Origin: an uncultured Lachnospiraceae bacterium
GTDB lineage: Bacteria; Bacillota; Clostridia; Lachnospirales; Lachnospiraceae
Direction of reading: 5' to 3'
Assembly (NCBI GenBank): GCA_934418125.1
Contig: CAKRWT010000014.1
Span: 1-60,360 of the forward strand
Length of the DNA stretch: 60,360 nucleotides
Under the pieces are notes generated by a model. It had not been told where the DNA came from and made no database searches. It saw only the letters and a program-made list of their open reading frames with translations. This document shows, piece by piece, positions 45,360-54,844 of the stretch; the first letter of the stretch is position 1; every line of letters starts with the position of its first letter. Position numbers and translations under genes: made by a program.

Positions 45360-45728
45360 CTAATGATTTACCGGGGTTCCTACTTCAATTAGATTTCCGT
45401 CCAAGTCATAAAAACGAACTACCTTCTGTCCCCAACTGTGCTCCATAAGACGATTCACATATTGAATCGATGGATACAGTCGTTCCAGCTTCTCCACAAA
45501 TGCCTCTATATTCTGTTCTTCAAAATACAGTTCACAGGAATTGTTCCGCGGAATACAGTCTCTTCCCAGAAATTCCTGCCAGATGTTCGCATCCTGAAGT
45601 ACCAGCCCTTCTGTTAAAATTACGTTGCCGTTATTATCCAGTACCATATCAAGTCCAAACAGATTATGATAAAATTGCTTTGCTTTTTCTATATCTTTCA
45701 CAACTATCAGAATGTTACGCAGCCTCAT
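45360..45728 (-). CDS. VOC (glyoxalase/dioxygenase) fold protein
   Basis: A 122-residue single-domain protein of the vicinal oxygen chelate superfamily. Repeated beta-alpha-beta units are visible: NILIVVKDIEKAKQFYHNLFGLD, then YFEEQNIEAFVEKLE, and the C-terminal VRFYDLDGNLIEVGTP whose Glu is the typical metal ligand. It may act in dimer form on a small molecule or confer resistance; the reaction is unknown. CAGGAGG lies 6 bases before the ATG. Confidence 0.9.
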   Translation of the reverse strand: MRLRNILIVVKDIEKAKQFYHNLFGLDMVLDNNGNVILTEGLVLQDANIWQEFLGRDCIPRNNSCELYFEEQNIEAFVEKLERLYPSIQYVNRLMEHSWGQKVVRFYDLDGNLIEVGTPVNH

Positions 45729-45878
45729 TGGTTACCTCCTGGTATTACAAAAATAAGTGTGCAGATGATAAAAACTATCTTTTTGGTAATGCGGTTTTTT
45801 ATCTATCCACCAAGAAAAATACTTGTCATGGAATAAAACGTTGCATTGACTGTCTGCCATAGCAGTACTTTCTTTTTG

Positions 45879-47210
45879 TTATGCTTTCGAAGTCTTTTTT
45901 ATCCAGATAAATGCAATTACACATACAATTACCGATAGCAGGGAACCGGCTGGAGCTGCCATTCCCATTGGATACAGCGTATCTGCAAAATATTTGGATG
46001 CCAGGAATGCACCGGGTACACGCACAAGCACAATCGCCAGCGCATTATGCAAAAAGGATATACCCGATAATCCACAGGCACAAAAATATCCGCTGAAGCT
46101 GAAGTGGATTCCAGCAAACATACAATCCCAAATATATGCCTTCAAATACTGATTTCCTAACAGGATAACCTGCCTGTCCTCTGTAAATATCCCCACAATG
46201 CTGCTTCCTGTAAACTGGACAATAACAGATATGACCAGTCCAAAGGCTGCTGCCATGATAATCGCATAGCGCAGTGTTGCCTCCGCCCGTTCATGCTTTC
46301 CTGCTCCAATATTCTGGGCAGAGAGTGCTGAAACAGCAGAAAGCAAGGTAGACGGCACAAGGAATACCACTCCTATGATTTTTTCCACAATCCCTACTGC
46401 TGCTGCATCATTGAGCCCTCTTTGATTAGCAATAACCGTAATAACCATAAATGCAATCTGAATAAAGCCATCCTGCACTGCTATGGGTATTCCGATTTTA
46501 AGGATTTGTCCGATGATGTCCGGTTGGAGTTTAAAATCCCCTTTCTGCAGCAAAATTCCCGTCTTTCTCTTCACAATAATGGTCAATGCCACAATCACGC
46601 TGACCATCTGTGCCAATGTAGTGCCCAATGCAGCTCCCATTGCTCCTAAATGAAACACCCCAATAAACAGATAATCCAATAAAATATTTGCCACACACGC
46701 CACCGCAATAAAATACATGGGACTCTTAGAATCTCCCAGCCCACGAAAAATAGAGCTGATAATATTGTAAGCCGTGATAAACGGAATTCCAATAAAGCAG
46801 ACCATCAGGTACATAATCGTGCCGGAAACAGCCTCCTGAGGTGTCGATACTGCCGCTACAATTGGCTTCACAAGCAGAAGCAATAACAGCATTATCGCAA
46901 CTGACAGTCCCATAAAGATTACAATCGTGTTTCCAACTGTAAGGGATGCCTTTTCCGGCTGTCTGGCTCCTACCGCTTTCCCTATCGTTACCGTAGCTCC
47001 CATTGCCAGCCCCACAATCATAACCGTCAGCATGTGCATGACCTGACTTCCAACTGAAACTGCTGTAATGCTGTCAACACCATGGAACTGACCTACTATA
47101 AACAAATCGGCCATTCCATACAGAGTCTGCAAAAAATATGATAAGAGATACGGCAGTGAAAAAACAATAATATTCCGAAACACACTTCCCTTTGTCAAAT
47201 CCCGTTCCAT
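45879..47210 (-). CDS. MATE-family efflux transporter
   Basis: A 443-residue, 12-segment membrane exporter. It begins with the characteristic LPYLLSYFLQTLYGMADLFIVG, and the second half repeats it at IGIPIAVQDGFIQIAFMVI. The motif QNIGAGKHERA is in the second MatE domain. It resembles the DinF/NorM-like multidrug group common in Clostridia. It is a different lineage from the MATE protein at 7026 (low visible similarity). There is no adjacent regulator. Confidence 0.92.
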   Translation of the reverse strand: MERDLTKGSVFRNIIVFSLPYLLSYFLQTLYGMADLFIVGQFHGVDSITAVSVGSQVMHMLTVMIVGLAMGATVTIGKAVGARQPEKASLTVGNTIVIFMGLSVAIMLLLLLLVKPIVAAVSTPQEAVSGTIMYLMVCFIGIPFITAYNIISSIFRGLGDSKSPMYFIAVACVANILLDYLFIGVFHLGAMGAALGTTLAQMVSVIVALTIIVKRKTGILLQKGDFKLQPDIIGQILKIGIPIAVQDGFIQIAFMVITVIANQRGLNDAAAVGIVEKIIGVVFLVPSTLLSAVSALSAQNIGAGKHERAEATLRYAIIMAAAFGLVISVIVQFTGSSIVGIFTEDRQVILLGNQYLKAYIWDCMFAGIHFSFSGYFCACGLSGISFLHNALAIVLVRVPGAFLASKYFADTLYPMGMAAPAGSLLSVIVCVIAFIWIKKTSKA

Positions 47211-47312
47211 AGCTTTCTATACTCCTGCGCAAGATATTTCTATATATTATAAACTCCTTAATCCTGCTAAAGTCAAGCCGCACACAGGATTCCTCAACAA
47301 AATATGCCTAAA

Positions 47313-47626
47313 TCACTTATATCCTTTGTCCTGTGCAAACACCGGCAGCCAGTAATCCATCGGCTTCACTCCAGGTTTCAGTTTGAAATCGCAGTAATCT
47401 CCATCCTCGAAACAGTTTTTCCCCTAAAAAGCGGCACGCCGAGCAGACTGAACATCACATAGTCCAAGTTACAGACATAGGGCATATACTCCTCATATCC
47501 GTACTGCTTTGCAAAATTTGAAAGCGGACAGACCGCATTGTGATAGCTGAAATCATATCCGTTTTTCAGCAGAATCTGCACCTCTGTTTCAAAGCTACCC
47601 GGATTCTTTACGTAATATGCGTGCAT
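47313..47626 (-). pseudogene. frameshifted remnant of an L-2-amino-thiazoline-4-carboxylic acid hydrolase-like gene
   Basis: A strong start (GAGGAGG, ATG 47626) leads into MHAYYVKNPGSFETEVQILL, AVCPLSNFAKQYGYEEYMPY and VCNLDYVMFSLLGVPLFRGKT. The frame is then lost by one base near 47400; the neighbouring frame continues EDGDYCDFKLKPGVKPMDYW up to a stop at 47313. The C-terminal CDF and CP...CNxDY pattern is typical of this hydrolase-like family. It is also shorter than usual at the N-terminal side. The family call is moderately certain; the frameshift is clear. Confidence 0.7.
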
Positions 47627-47775
47627 TTTGTCCTCCTCTTTTCTCCTGTCATTCGTAAAATTGTCATAATGGATAGCTGCGGTTAGAAGGCACTAACCAA
47701 TATCATTATTTTATCATGTTGGTGGGGAAAACAATTCTCTAGGACTAAAAACCATTGCATAAAGTTTATATATTT

Positions 47776-47994
47776 TTATTTTATTCCACACACACTAAAA
47801 ATATCTTCAGAATCGTATTCTCCTTTATCACGATACTGCGCATGATCTTCAACTTTCCGATCATAATACGCCACCTCCGCTATCAATCCTTCTATGTAAT
47901 CATTCCAATATTGTGCCTGAGACTTATTGCCAAGTAACGTCTTTCTACTAATTATAGATGCTTTTTCCATAAGCATCCATTTTTGTGTTGCCAT
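47776..47994 (-). CDS. small hypothetical protein
   Basis: A 72-residue protein, MATQKWMLMEKASIISRKTL and on, with a GAGAG site before ATG 47994. The composition is charged and helical, with no membrane segment and no motif I recognise. It lies downstream of the truncated recombinase, separated by a long inverted repeat (48030-48104). It may be an accessory gene of the same mobile patch. Confidence 0.5.
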   Translation of the reverse strand: MATQKWMLMEKASIISRKTLLGNKSQAQYWNDYIEGLIAEVAYYDRKVEDHAQYRDKGEYDSEDIFSVCGIK

Positions 47995-48029
47995 TTTATC
48001 TCTCAAAATTGTAATTCCACTTTCACCTA

Positions 48030-48104
48030 ATGAACTTTATGTAACAAAACCATAGATTATATGCTGTTTCAAATTGTCTACATTTTGTTACAACTTTCGT
48101 TCAT
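48030..48104. repeat. inverted repeat between recombinase and small gene
   Basis: ATGAACTTTATGTAACAAAA (48030-48049) and, reverse-complemented, ATGAACGAAAGTTGTAACAAAA (48083-48104) share ATGAAC at the outer ends and TGTAACAAAA at the inner ends. The 33-base centre contains ATTATA/TATAAT-like sequence on the minus strand. It could be a recombination (res-like) site for the serine recombinase or an operator. Confidence 0.55.
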
Positions 48105-48146
48105 TTTTTATTATCCCATCTCTCGTCTATTATTTCCCTGCATCGC

Positions 48147-48578
48147 CTATGAAAGGTGGATTCCTTCTGCCTGTCTCTGCCTAATAAAGTTTCTTTCCGT
48201 CTCCGCTACATAAGCCAGAATCTGCAAGACCAGATCTGAGACAAATACTCCCGTCAGATTTTCCCGGTCACAATCCGTATTGAGCAATGGCATATCGATT
48301 ACACGAATAAACGCCCCTTTTTCTTTCGTGATGAGACGCCATTGTTCCAAAATCTCCCCATAATCTCTCCCAAGCCGGTCAATACTTTTAATGACCAGAA
48401 TATCTCCGGACCGCAATCTTCTCAACATTTTCCGATATGCCGGTCTTTCAAAATCCTTTCCTGACATCTTATCCAGATACATGTTTTTCTGCAAAATTTG
48501 ACATTCCTGCAATGCTCGTGTCTGCCTTTCCGGATTCTGATCCTTTGATGACACTCTGATATATCCATATTTCTGCAT
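48147..48578 (-). pseudogene. serine recombinase, C-terminally truncated
   Basis: A 143-residue resolvase/invertase-type catalytic domain: MQKYGYIRVSSKDQNPERQ with the active Ser in RVSSKDQ, GKDFERPAYRKML, DILVIKSIDRLGRDY and LAYVAETERNFIRQRQAEGI. In intact members this is followed by a roughly 40-residue helix-turn-helix; here the frame ends three residues after AEGI. AAGGAGG precedes the ATG at proper spacing. It may be a remnant of a mobile element, although a catalytic-domain-only protein could still be made. Confidence 0.8.
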
Positions 48579-48838
48579 TTTCGCAGCCTCCTTTCTATGC
48601 TCTATCAGCATATCTGAAAGCAGGCAATTCCTTTTCTCTTACTTTACAAAAATATGTTGTGATTTTTCTTCCTATCTGTTATATTAAATCTGTAATTCAG
48701 ATACCGTTCGCGTATCTGCATTCCGGGCATTCGCCCAGATTTTTCACAAATTTACTTTATTGCCATGCCGTTTTCGACGTTTTCTTTCGCAAACACATCT
48801 GTCGTATTCGTCCATGGTATCTACGAAAGGAGCACTGC

Positions 48839-49720
48839 ATGTCTATCAGCAAATCTAAGAAACTTCAAATCCCCACCTCCGGTCCCTTGACCATTCCCAT
48901 GACCAACGATTATCTTTTCCGGGCGCTTTTACAGAGGAACAATCATGTTCTCAAAGGACTGGTCTGTTCCCTGCTGCACCTGTCGTCTGCCGAAGTACAG
49001 TCCGTTAAGATCACCAACCCTATTGTGCTTGGCGATGCCATCGATGAAAAGACCTTCATCCTGGATATCCGCGCCCTACTGAACGATTCCACCATCCTGA
49101 ACCTGGAGATGCAGGTCGTCAACGAACATAACTGGGCTGACCGCTCCCTGTGCTATCTCTGTCGGGATCTGGATCAGCTAAAACGCGGCGAGGACTATTC
49201 CCAGATCCAACCGGTCATCCAGATCAGCTTTCTGAACTTTACCCTCTTCCCGGAGCATCCCGAATTCTATGCCACGTATAAACTGTTAAATGTCAACAAT
49301 CATACCTTATATAGTGACAAGCTGCAGATATCTGTGGTAGACTTAACTCAGATACAACTCGCTACGAAAGAAGACAAGGCACACCAGATCGACTACTGGG
49401 CAACCCTTTTCACTTGTAAAGATTGGGAGGAATTGACTATGCTTGCAGAAAACAATGAATATCTCAAAGAAGCTACGGAAACCGTCTATGAACTCTCACA
49501 GGAAGAGCAGATCCGCATGCAGTGCGAGGCCAGGGAAGACTACAACCGCCGGATGCTTGGGATTGGGCGTATGCTCGCCAGGCAGACGCGGGAGTTGAAG
49601 GAGAAGGATGCGATTATTGCCGAAAAAGATTTGACTATTGCCGAAAAGGATTCTGCTCTTTCAGAGCAGGCTGCCATAATCGCTGCTCTAAAAGCCCAAC
49701 TGGCGGCTAAAACCACCTAA
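48839..49720 (+). CDS. Rpn family recombination-promoting nuclease/putative transposase
   Basis: A 293-residue PD-(D/E)XK-fold nuclease. The catalytic core is FILDIRALLNDSTILNLEMQ (Asp, then ExQ), followed by RSLCYLCRDLDQLKRGEDY. The C-terminal 60 residues form a coiled coil with repeated EKDxxIAEKD units. Rpn proteins cleave DNA and promote RecA-independent recombination in E. coli, and are frequent in gut Clostridia as multi-copy genes. The start at 48839 is preceded by AAAGGAG; an upstream extension to 48659 is rejected as it has no site. Confidence 0.88.
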   Translation: MSISKSKKLQIPTSGPLTIPMTNDYLFRALLQRNNHVLKGLVCSLLHLSSAEVQSVKITNPIVLGDAIDEKTFILDIRALLNDSTILNLEMQVVNEHNWADRSLCYLCRDLDQLKRGEDYSQIQPVIQISFLNFTLFPEHPEFYATYKLLNVNNHTLYSDKLQISVVDLTQIQLATKEDKAHQIDYWATLFTCKDWEELTMLAENNEYLKEATETVYELSQEEQIRMQCEAREDYNRRMLGIGRMLARQTRELKEKDAIIAEKDLTIAEKDSALSEQAAIIAALKAQLAAKTT

Positions 49721-49758
49721 AAATACAGTCTTAGATCAAGAACACTTAAACCTTATTT

Positions 49759-49801
49759 GGGCTTTGTGAGAAAGGCTGTTCTCAGTAAATTTACACAGCC
49801 C
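49759..49801 (+). other. nested hairpin downstream of the Rpn gene
   Basis: GGGCT (49759-49763) pairs with AGCCC (49797-49801) and encloses TGAGAA-AGGCTG-TTCTCA (49767-49784). It lies 39 bp after the stop codon with no T run. Possibly a 3' end structure. Confidence 0.4.
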
Positions 49802-49895
49802 TTAAGTATCTTACCCCCTGTACTTTCAACCTTTTTTCTGTTACACTTAAGCTATTCATCAGGAGATAACTGTATACACGAAAGAGGGTAAAATT

Positions 49896-50309
49896 ATGTT
49901 AAAAGATTTACTGCCAAAGTATTATTTTGAACAAAATTACAACTGTGCAGAAACTATTCTTAGAGCCGCCAATGAATATTATGATCTGGGACTGCATGAT
50001 AAAGATATGATTCTTGTAGGTGCCTATGGCGCCGGAATCCAGTCTGGAAATACCTGTGGGGCGGTACTCTCTGTGGCCGCCGTTCTGTCACTAAAATATG
50101 TAGAGGCAAAAGCTCACGAAAGCGAAGATATCAGACCGGTTGTACAGAAAATGATGCGCAAGTTCAATGAAAAATATGGTTCTATCCTTTGCAAGGATAT
50201 CAAACCGCAATCCTTTAAGCCGGAGTACCGATGTCAGATGACCATCGAAACCTCCTGCGATATTCTGGAAGAAACCATTGCTGAGTATGAAGCAGAGCGT
50301 GCAAAATGA
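49896..50309 (+). CDS. C_GCAxxG_C_C family redox-active protein
   Basis: A 137-residue small protein with the conserved cysteine pattern of this family: NCAETILRAANE, GIQSGNTCGAVLSVAAVL, ILCKDIK, then RCQ and SCDILEE. Some relatives carry a C-terminal metal or redox site and occur near molybdenum or selenium metabolism genes. No such neighbours are seen here. AGAGGG precedes the ATG. It is monocistronic between a promoter-like AT-rich stretch and a hairpin at 50317-50365. The function is not established. Confidence 0.88.
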   Translation: MLKDLLPKYYFEQNYNCAETILRAANEYYDLGLHDKDMILVGAYGAGIQSGNTCGAVLSVAAVLSLKYVEAKAHESEDIRPVVQKMMRKFNEKYGSILCKDIKPQSFKPEYRCQMTIETSCDILEETIAEYEAERAK

Positions 50310-50316
50310 TAACTGT

Positions 50317-50365
50317 TTTGAGCCTCCTGTTGTCTCTTTAAAAAAGAGGCCGCAGGAGGTTCAAA
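50317..50365. terminator. hairpin between convergent genes
   Basis: TTTGAGCCTCCTG pairs with CAGGAGGTTCAAA, with an inner CTCTTT / AAGAG stem. It probably serves both the C_GCAxxG_C_C gene and the convergent methionine-synthase-like gene. Confidence 0.75.
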
Positions 50366-50380
50366 GCAAATCCGGTCACA

Positions 50381-51504
50381 TTATTTTCTATTGCCCCAGA
50401 CTTCCTCTGCGATTTCTTTTACCAGTTTAAGCTTTGCCCACTGTTCCTCCTCGGTAAGTTTATTTCCAATCTCACAGGAGGCAAATCCACACTGTGGACT
50501 CAGGCACAATCTGTCAAGCGGCACATACTCTGCCGCCTCACGGATTCTTGCGATTACCTTCTTCTTATCCTCTAATTCAGGTGTCTTGGTAGTAATCAGT
50601 CCCAGAACAACCTTCTTATCGTCCGAAACCTTTGCAAGCGGTGCAAATCCACCGGATCTCTCATCGTCATATTCCAGAAGCAGTGCATCCACATTTTCTC
50701 TGGCAAATACATAATCTGCCACGGTGTCATAGGCTCCGCTGGTAAAATAGGTGGAATGGTAATTTCCCCTGCAGATATGGGATGTTATTACCATATCATC
50801 TGGTTTCCCTTCCAGTGCAAGATTATTAACGGCAAGAAGCTGTCCCTTTACCTCTTCCAAGTTAACACCCATTACCTTATATCTCTGCTTTGCGGCATCT
50901 CCTACAATGGCCCCCAGGTGCAGTCATCTAACTGAAGATTACGGCAACCTGCATCGTAAAACTGTCTGATAACCTCCTGGTAAGCTGCTCCGATATCCTG
51001 TATCAGTTCCTCATTTGTTGCATAAAATTTTCTTGTACTTGCATAATTAGCAGGGACAATCATCTGCTGGAAGGTCTGTGCCGGAGCCGGTATGGTATAT
51101 TTGGCAACAGTATTTTCATCTTCAAACTGCTTTAAGAATTTGAAGTATTCTACAAAAGGATGCGCTTTCGCCTTGATTTTACCCACAAGATAGGTATCAT
51201 CAAGAACTGCCAGTTCATCATTAAACTGAACACCGTTTCCGGTAGCCTCATGGGCAACCCCTTCCAGTCCCCACATAAAATCCAGATGCCAGAAGGTTCT
51301 CCGGAACTCTCCATCGGTAATCACATGAAACCCTAATTCCTTTTGTTTTGCAACAAGTTTTGTAATTTCTTCGTTTATTACTTTATCCAGTTCCTCTTGA
51401 CTGATTTTTCCAGCCTGATATGCTGCTTTGGCATCCTTTAGTGCCTGTGGTCTTAAAAAGCTTCCTACATAATCATAACGAAAAGGTGTCTTTAAATTGC
51501 TCAT
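50381..51504 (-). pseudogene. MetE-like (YxjG/YxjH-type) methyltransferase with a one-base frameshift
   Basis: Two adjacent frames make one 370-residue protein. The first, MSNLKTPFRYDYVGSFLRPQ to LQLDDCTWG, stops early at 50902. The rest, AIVGDAAKQRYKVMGVNLEE through VITSHICRGN and CGFASCEIGNKL, lies in the next frame. Adding one base in the C5/G5 run at 50911-50915 restores the frame exactly. The family has the MetE C-terminal zinc fold (here SHIC and CGF) and acts in B12-independent methionine synthesis or related methyl transfer. It follows metE by 29 bp. It could be a real mutation, a phase-variable tract or a sequencing error. Confidence 0.85.
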
Positions 51505-51533
51505 TGTATTTTTCTCCATTTCCTGTCTGTCGT

Positions 51534-53804
51534 CTATTTCTGGTTTCTTATCTGTTCTGCTGCCTTTACCATATTCCGAAGACTCGCATCTGTTTCCGGT
51601 ACTCCTCTTGTTTTCAATCCGCAATCCGGATTTACCCACAGCTTATCCTTTTCTATTTTGGTAAGCATGATGTTAAGTGCGTTTACAATTTCTTCTACAG
51701 AAGGAACTCTTGGTGAATGGATATCGTAAACACCAGGTCCTACCTCTGTCTCAAAATGGTTTTCTCTCAGGGAATCCAGTATCTGCAAATCAGAACGGGA
51801 TGCTTCAAAAGTAATAACATCTGCATCCATATCATCAATCGCTGGAATAATATCTGTAAATTCACTGTAACACATGTGCGTATGTATCTGGGTTTCCGGT
51901 TTCACTCCACTATGTGTCAGGCGGAATGCCGGAATCGTAAAGGCAAGGTATTCTGTATACCAGTCGGTTTTACGAAGCGGGAGCTTTTCTCTCAATGCAG
52001 CCTCATCAATCTGGATTACCTTAATACCATTTGCTTCCAGATCCAACACTTCATCCCGGATTGCCAGTGCTATCTGTGAGATAGATTCCCTGATGGAAAT
52101 ATCTTCCCTCGGAAATGACCAGTTTAATATCGTAACCGGTCCTGTAAGCATGCCCTTCATAACCTTATCAGTCAGCGACTGTGCATAGACAGACCACTCA
52201 ACCGTAATGGGCTTCTTCCGGTACACATCTCCCCAGATAATTGGTGGTTTTACACACCGAGTTCCGTAGGATTGTACCCACGCCTTTTCGGTAAAAAGGA
52301 ATCCTCCCAAAGCTTCGCCGAAATACTCCACCATATCATTTCTTTCATATTCACCATGGACGAGCACATCCAGTCCTATTTCTTCCTGCCAGGCAACACA
52401 CTCTGCAATCTTTTTCTTATTGAAATCCACATATTCCTGCTTCGTGATATCACCCTTACGATAAGCAGAACGGTTTGCCTTTACATCCTTTGTCTGCGGG
52501 AAAGAACCGATTGTCGTTGTGGGGAATTCCGGCAATCCCAACAGTTCCTTTTGCAGCTTCTGGCGTACGCTCCGCTTCGGCAATCTGGTATAATCACCCT
52601 CTGACACCCCGGAAAGTCTCTGTCTTACCTCTGCCTTTTCACAGTCTCTGGTCTCTGCAAAAAGTTTCTGGTTCCCGATATAAACCGGGTCTGTTCCATA
52701 ATCCTTCCTGTCTGCCAGTACACTAAGTTCCTGCAATTCCACCAGTTTTTCTTCCGCGAAGGCAAAATAGGCTAAATATTCTCCGGAAAGCTTCTCCTCA
52801 TGCTTTAAGGTATATGGTACATGAAGCAGGGAGCAGGAAGTAGACAATACTGTTTTGATGTTCTTTTCTTTCAGTCTGTTCAGGGTGCTTATTGTCTTCT
52901 CATAATGGTTCTTCCATATATTCTTTCCGTTTACCAACCCGGCAAATAACAGTTTATCTTCCGGGAACCCATATTTTTCAATCAGATTTGTGGTTTCTTT
53001 TCCTTCTATAAAATCAAGTCCATAGCCGTTGAAAGGCATCTGTATCAAATCCGGATAAACATCCCTCACGTCTCCAAAATAGGTCTGTACCAGAATATGG
53101 CATTGCTTCTTACAAGGTAAAACAGCATCATATATTTTATGGAATAATGCAATATCACTGCTGTCCATATCCTGTACAAGTGCCGGCTCATCAAACTGTA
53201 CCCATGCAATCCGATTCTCCTCGCACTTTTCAAGCAGCTCCTGATATGCCTTTATCATATCCTCTGCATAATCTCCAGCGGTTTTGCTGCCTGTATACCT
53301 GCACAGCTTCAGCATTGTATATGCACCGATTACAACCGGTTTGGTTTCTGTTCCCTGTGATTTTGCCTCTTTATACTCATCCCAGAGTTTCTCTCCGGAA
53401 AGCTTTATCTCTGTATCATCCTCAACTTCCGGAACAATGTAATGATAATTGGTATTAAACCATTTTCTCATTGCCAATGCCCTGACATCACCAGAGCCTC
53501 CCTGATATCCGCGTGCCATCGCAAAATAAGTATCCAGTTCTGATAACTTCAACTCCCTGTACCGTCTGGGCACAATTCCCAGGAGTACGGCTGTATCAAG
53601 CACCAAATCATAATAAGAAAAATCATTACAGGAAATATAATCAATCCCTGCACTTTTCTGTATGTTCCAATGTGTTTTTCTTAAACACTGTGCTGTTTGT
53701 AACAACTCCGCCGCTTCTATCTTCTTTTTGAAATAATTCTCAGAAGCAAGCTTCAATTCCCTCAACGTACCGATTCGGGGAAAGCCAATTACCGCTGTCT
53801 GCAT
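51534..53804 (-). CDS. metE: cobalamin-independent methionine synthase
   Basis: A 756-residue enzyme that moves a methyl group from methyltetrahydropteroyl-triglutamate to homocysteine. Both duplicated barrels are present: the N-terminal one (IGFPRIGTLRELKLASENYF, WFNTNYHYIVPE) and the catalytic one (TTTIGSFPQTKDVK, VLVHGEYERNDMVEYFGE, zinc ligands in THMCYSEF and VNPDCGLKTRG, with EVGPGVYDIHSPRVPS). Full length. AGGAGG lies before the ATG. It has its own promoter after the LysR terminator and is followed by the frameshifted MetE-like gene. Confidence 0.96.
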   Translation of the reverse strand: MQTAVIGFPRIGTLRELKLASENYFKKKIEAAELLQTAQCLRKTHWNIQKSAGIDYISCNDFSYYDLVLDTAVLLGIVPRRYRELKLSELDTYFAMARGYQGGSGDVRALAMRKWFNTNYHYIVPEVEDDTEIKLSGEKLWDEYKEAKSQGTETKPVVIGAYTMLKLCRYTGSKTAGDYAEDMIKAYQELLEKCEENRIAWVQFDEPALVQDMDSSDIALFHKIYDAVLPCKKQCHILVQTYFGDVRDVYPDLIQMPFNGYGLDFIEGKETTNLIEKYGFPEDKLLFAGLVNGKNIWKNHYEKTISTLNRLKEKNIKTVLSTSCSLLHVPYTLKHEEKLSGEYLAYFAFAEEKLVELQELSVLADRKDYGTDPVYIGNQKLFAETRDCEKAEVRQRLSGVSEGDYTRLPKRSVRQKLQKELLGLPEFPTTTIGSFPQTKDVKANRSAYRKGDITKQEYVDFNKKKIAECVAWQEEIGLDVLVHGEYERNDMVEYFGEALGGFLFTEKAWVQSYGTRCVKPPIIWGDVYRKKPITVEWSVYAQSLTDKVMKGMLTGPVTILNWSFPREDISIRESISQIALAIRDEVLDLEANGIKVIQIDEAALREKLPLRKTDWYTEYLAFTIPAFRLTHSGVKPETQIHTHMCYSEFTDIIPAIDDMDADVITFEASRSDLQILDSLRENHFETEVGPGVYDIHSPRVPSVEEIVNALNIMLTKIEKDKLWVNPDCGLKTRGVPETDASLRNMVKAAEQIRNQK

Positions 53805-53842
53805 AACGTCCTCCTATCCATTGTAAATAAGTGATTGTCCTC

Positions 53843-53871
53843 ATTATAAAGGGAACTATTTTACCTGAAAA
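53843..53871 (-). promoter_or_regulatory. metE: promoter of metE
   Basis: On the minus strand TTTTCA (53866-53871), a 17-base spacer and TATAAT (53843-53848). No S-box or T-box leader fits in the 116-bp gap, so metE control probably rests on a DNA-binding regulator, possibly the LysR protein upstream. Confidence 0.7.
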
Positions 53872-53879
53872 ATACATAA

Positions 53880-53916
53880 AAATAAAAGTTGTCCATAGTT
53901 TCAAGCTATGGACAAC
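53880..53916 (-). terminator. terminator after the LysR gene
   Basis: On the minus strand GTTGTCCATAG-CTTGAAA-CTATGGACAAC followed by TTTTATTTTT. The same stem, together with the last codons of the gene, recurs at 59672-59720. Confidence 0.9.
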
Positions 53917-53920
53917 CTGA

Positions 53921-54820
53921 TTACTCCAAATATTTTTTCAATGCTTCCAAATAAGTAGAACCAAGCCTGCTGATTCCTCCTTTTCCATGGGTAATGTACC
54001 CAATCCTCATATCACTTTCGTCTGCCAGGGGAACCGCAATAATATCTTTACCGTTTAACTTCTTATCAATCACACCGCTGCATACGGTATACCCATTCAG
54101 TCCAATCAGCAGATTAAACAAGGTTGCCCGGTCCCTGACCCGTATATTTTTCTTTCTCTCTGATACCGAAAAGATTTCCTCCGAAAAATAAAAGGAATTA
54201 TGCTCTCCCTGTTCAAACGACAGATACGGATAACTTTCCAGTTCTTTGTTCGTAATTACCTCTTTTCCCGCAAGCGGGTGCTTCCTGCTGATAAACACAT
54301 GCGGTTTTGCAACAAACAACAGATGGAACTCCAAATCATGCGATTTTAAAATCTTTTCGATGACCTTTTCATTGAAATCATTCAGAAACAGAATCCCGAT
54401 TTCACTCCGCATACGCGCCACATCTTCTATCAATTCGTAGGTCTGTGTTTCCCGCAGGCTGAAATCATATTCCTCCTGCCCATATTCCTTGATTAAATCT
54501 ACAAACGCATTGACCGCAAAGGAATAGTGTTGTGTCGATACACAAAACTGCTTCTTTCCACCGTTACTCCCCTTAAACTTATCCTCCAGAATAGCCGCCT
54601 GCTCCAATACCTGTCTTGCATACCCCAGAAAATCATCGCCCTCCTTGGAAAGGCTGATGCCCTTATTGGTTCTGTTAAAAATCACGATGTTCATCTCTTT
54701 TTCCAGCTCGCGGATGGCATTGGTAAGGCTTGGCTGGGAAATATACAGTTTATTGGCGGCTTCGGTAATCGTTCCTGTTTCCGCCACGGTTATCACATAT
54801 TTTAACTGCTGAAGTGTCAT
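53921..54820 (-). CDS. LysR-family transcriptional regulator
   Basis: A 299-residue regulator. The N-terminal winged helix-turn-helix is MTLQQLKYVITVAETGTITE and AANKLYISQPSLTNAIRELE; the periplasmic-binding-like effector domain follows from about residue 90. It is divergent from the ThrE-type exporter (54973), the usual arrangement for a LysR activator and its target, and upstream of metE on the same strand. The effector could be an amino acid such as threonine, serine or methionine; this is inference from context. An ATAAG-N12-CTTAT palindrome lies in the shared promoter gap. Confidence 0.93.
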   Translation of the reverse strand: MTLQQLKYVITVAETGTITEAANKLYISQPSLTNAIRELEKEMNIVIFNRTNKGISLSKEGDDFLGYARQVLEQAAILEDKFKGSNGGKKQFCVSTQHYSFAVNAFVDLIKEYGQEEYDFSLRETQTYELIEDVARMRSEIGILFLNDFNEKVIEKILKSHDLEFHLLFVAKPHVFISRKHPLAGKEVITNKELESYPYLSFEQGEHNSFYFSEEIFSVSERKKNIRVRDRATLFNLLIGLNGYTVCSGVIDKKLNGKDIIAVPLADESDMRIGYITHGKGGISRLGSTYLEALKKYLE

Positions 54821-54844
54821 AGATTTACCTGCTTCCTTTTATTT

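Noticed and set aside
53805..53920. S-box or other methionine riboswitch before metE
   Set aside because: The gap is 116 bp, and the LysR terminator and a sigma-A promoter fill most of it; no S-box core is present.
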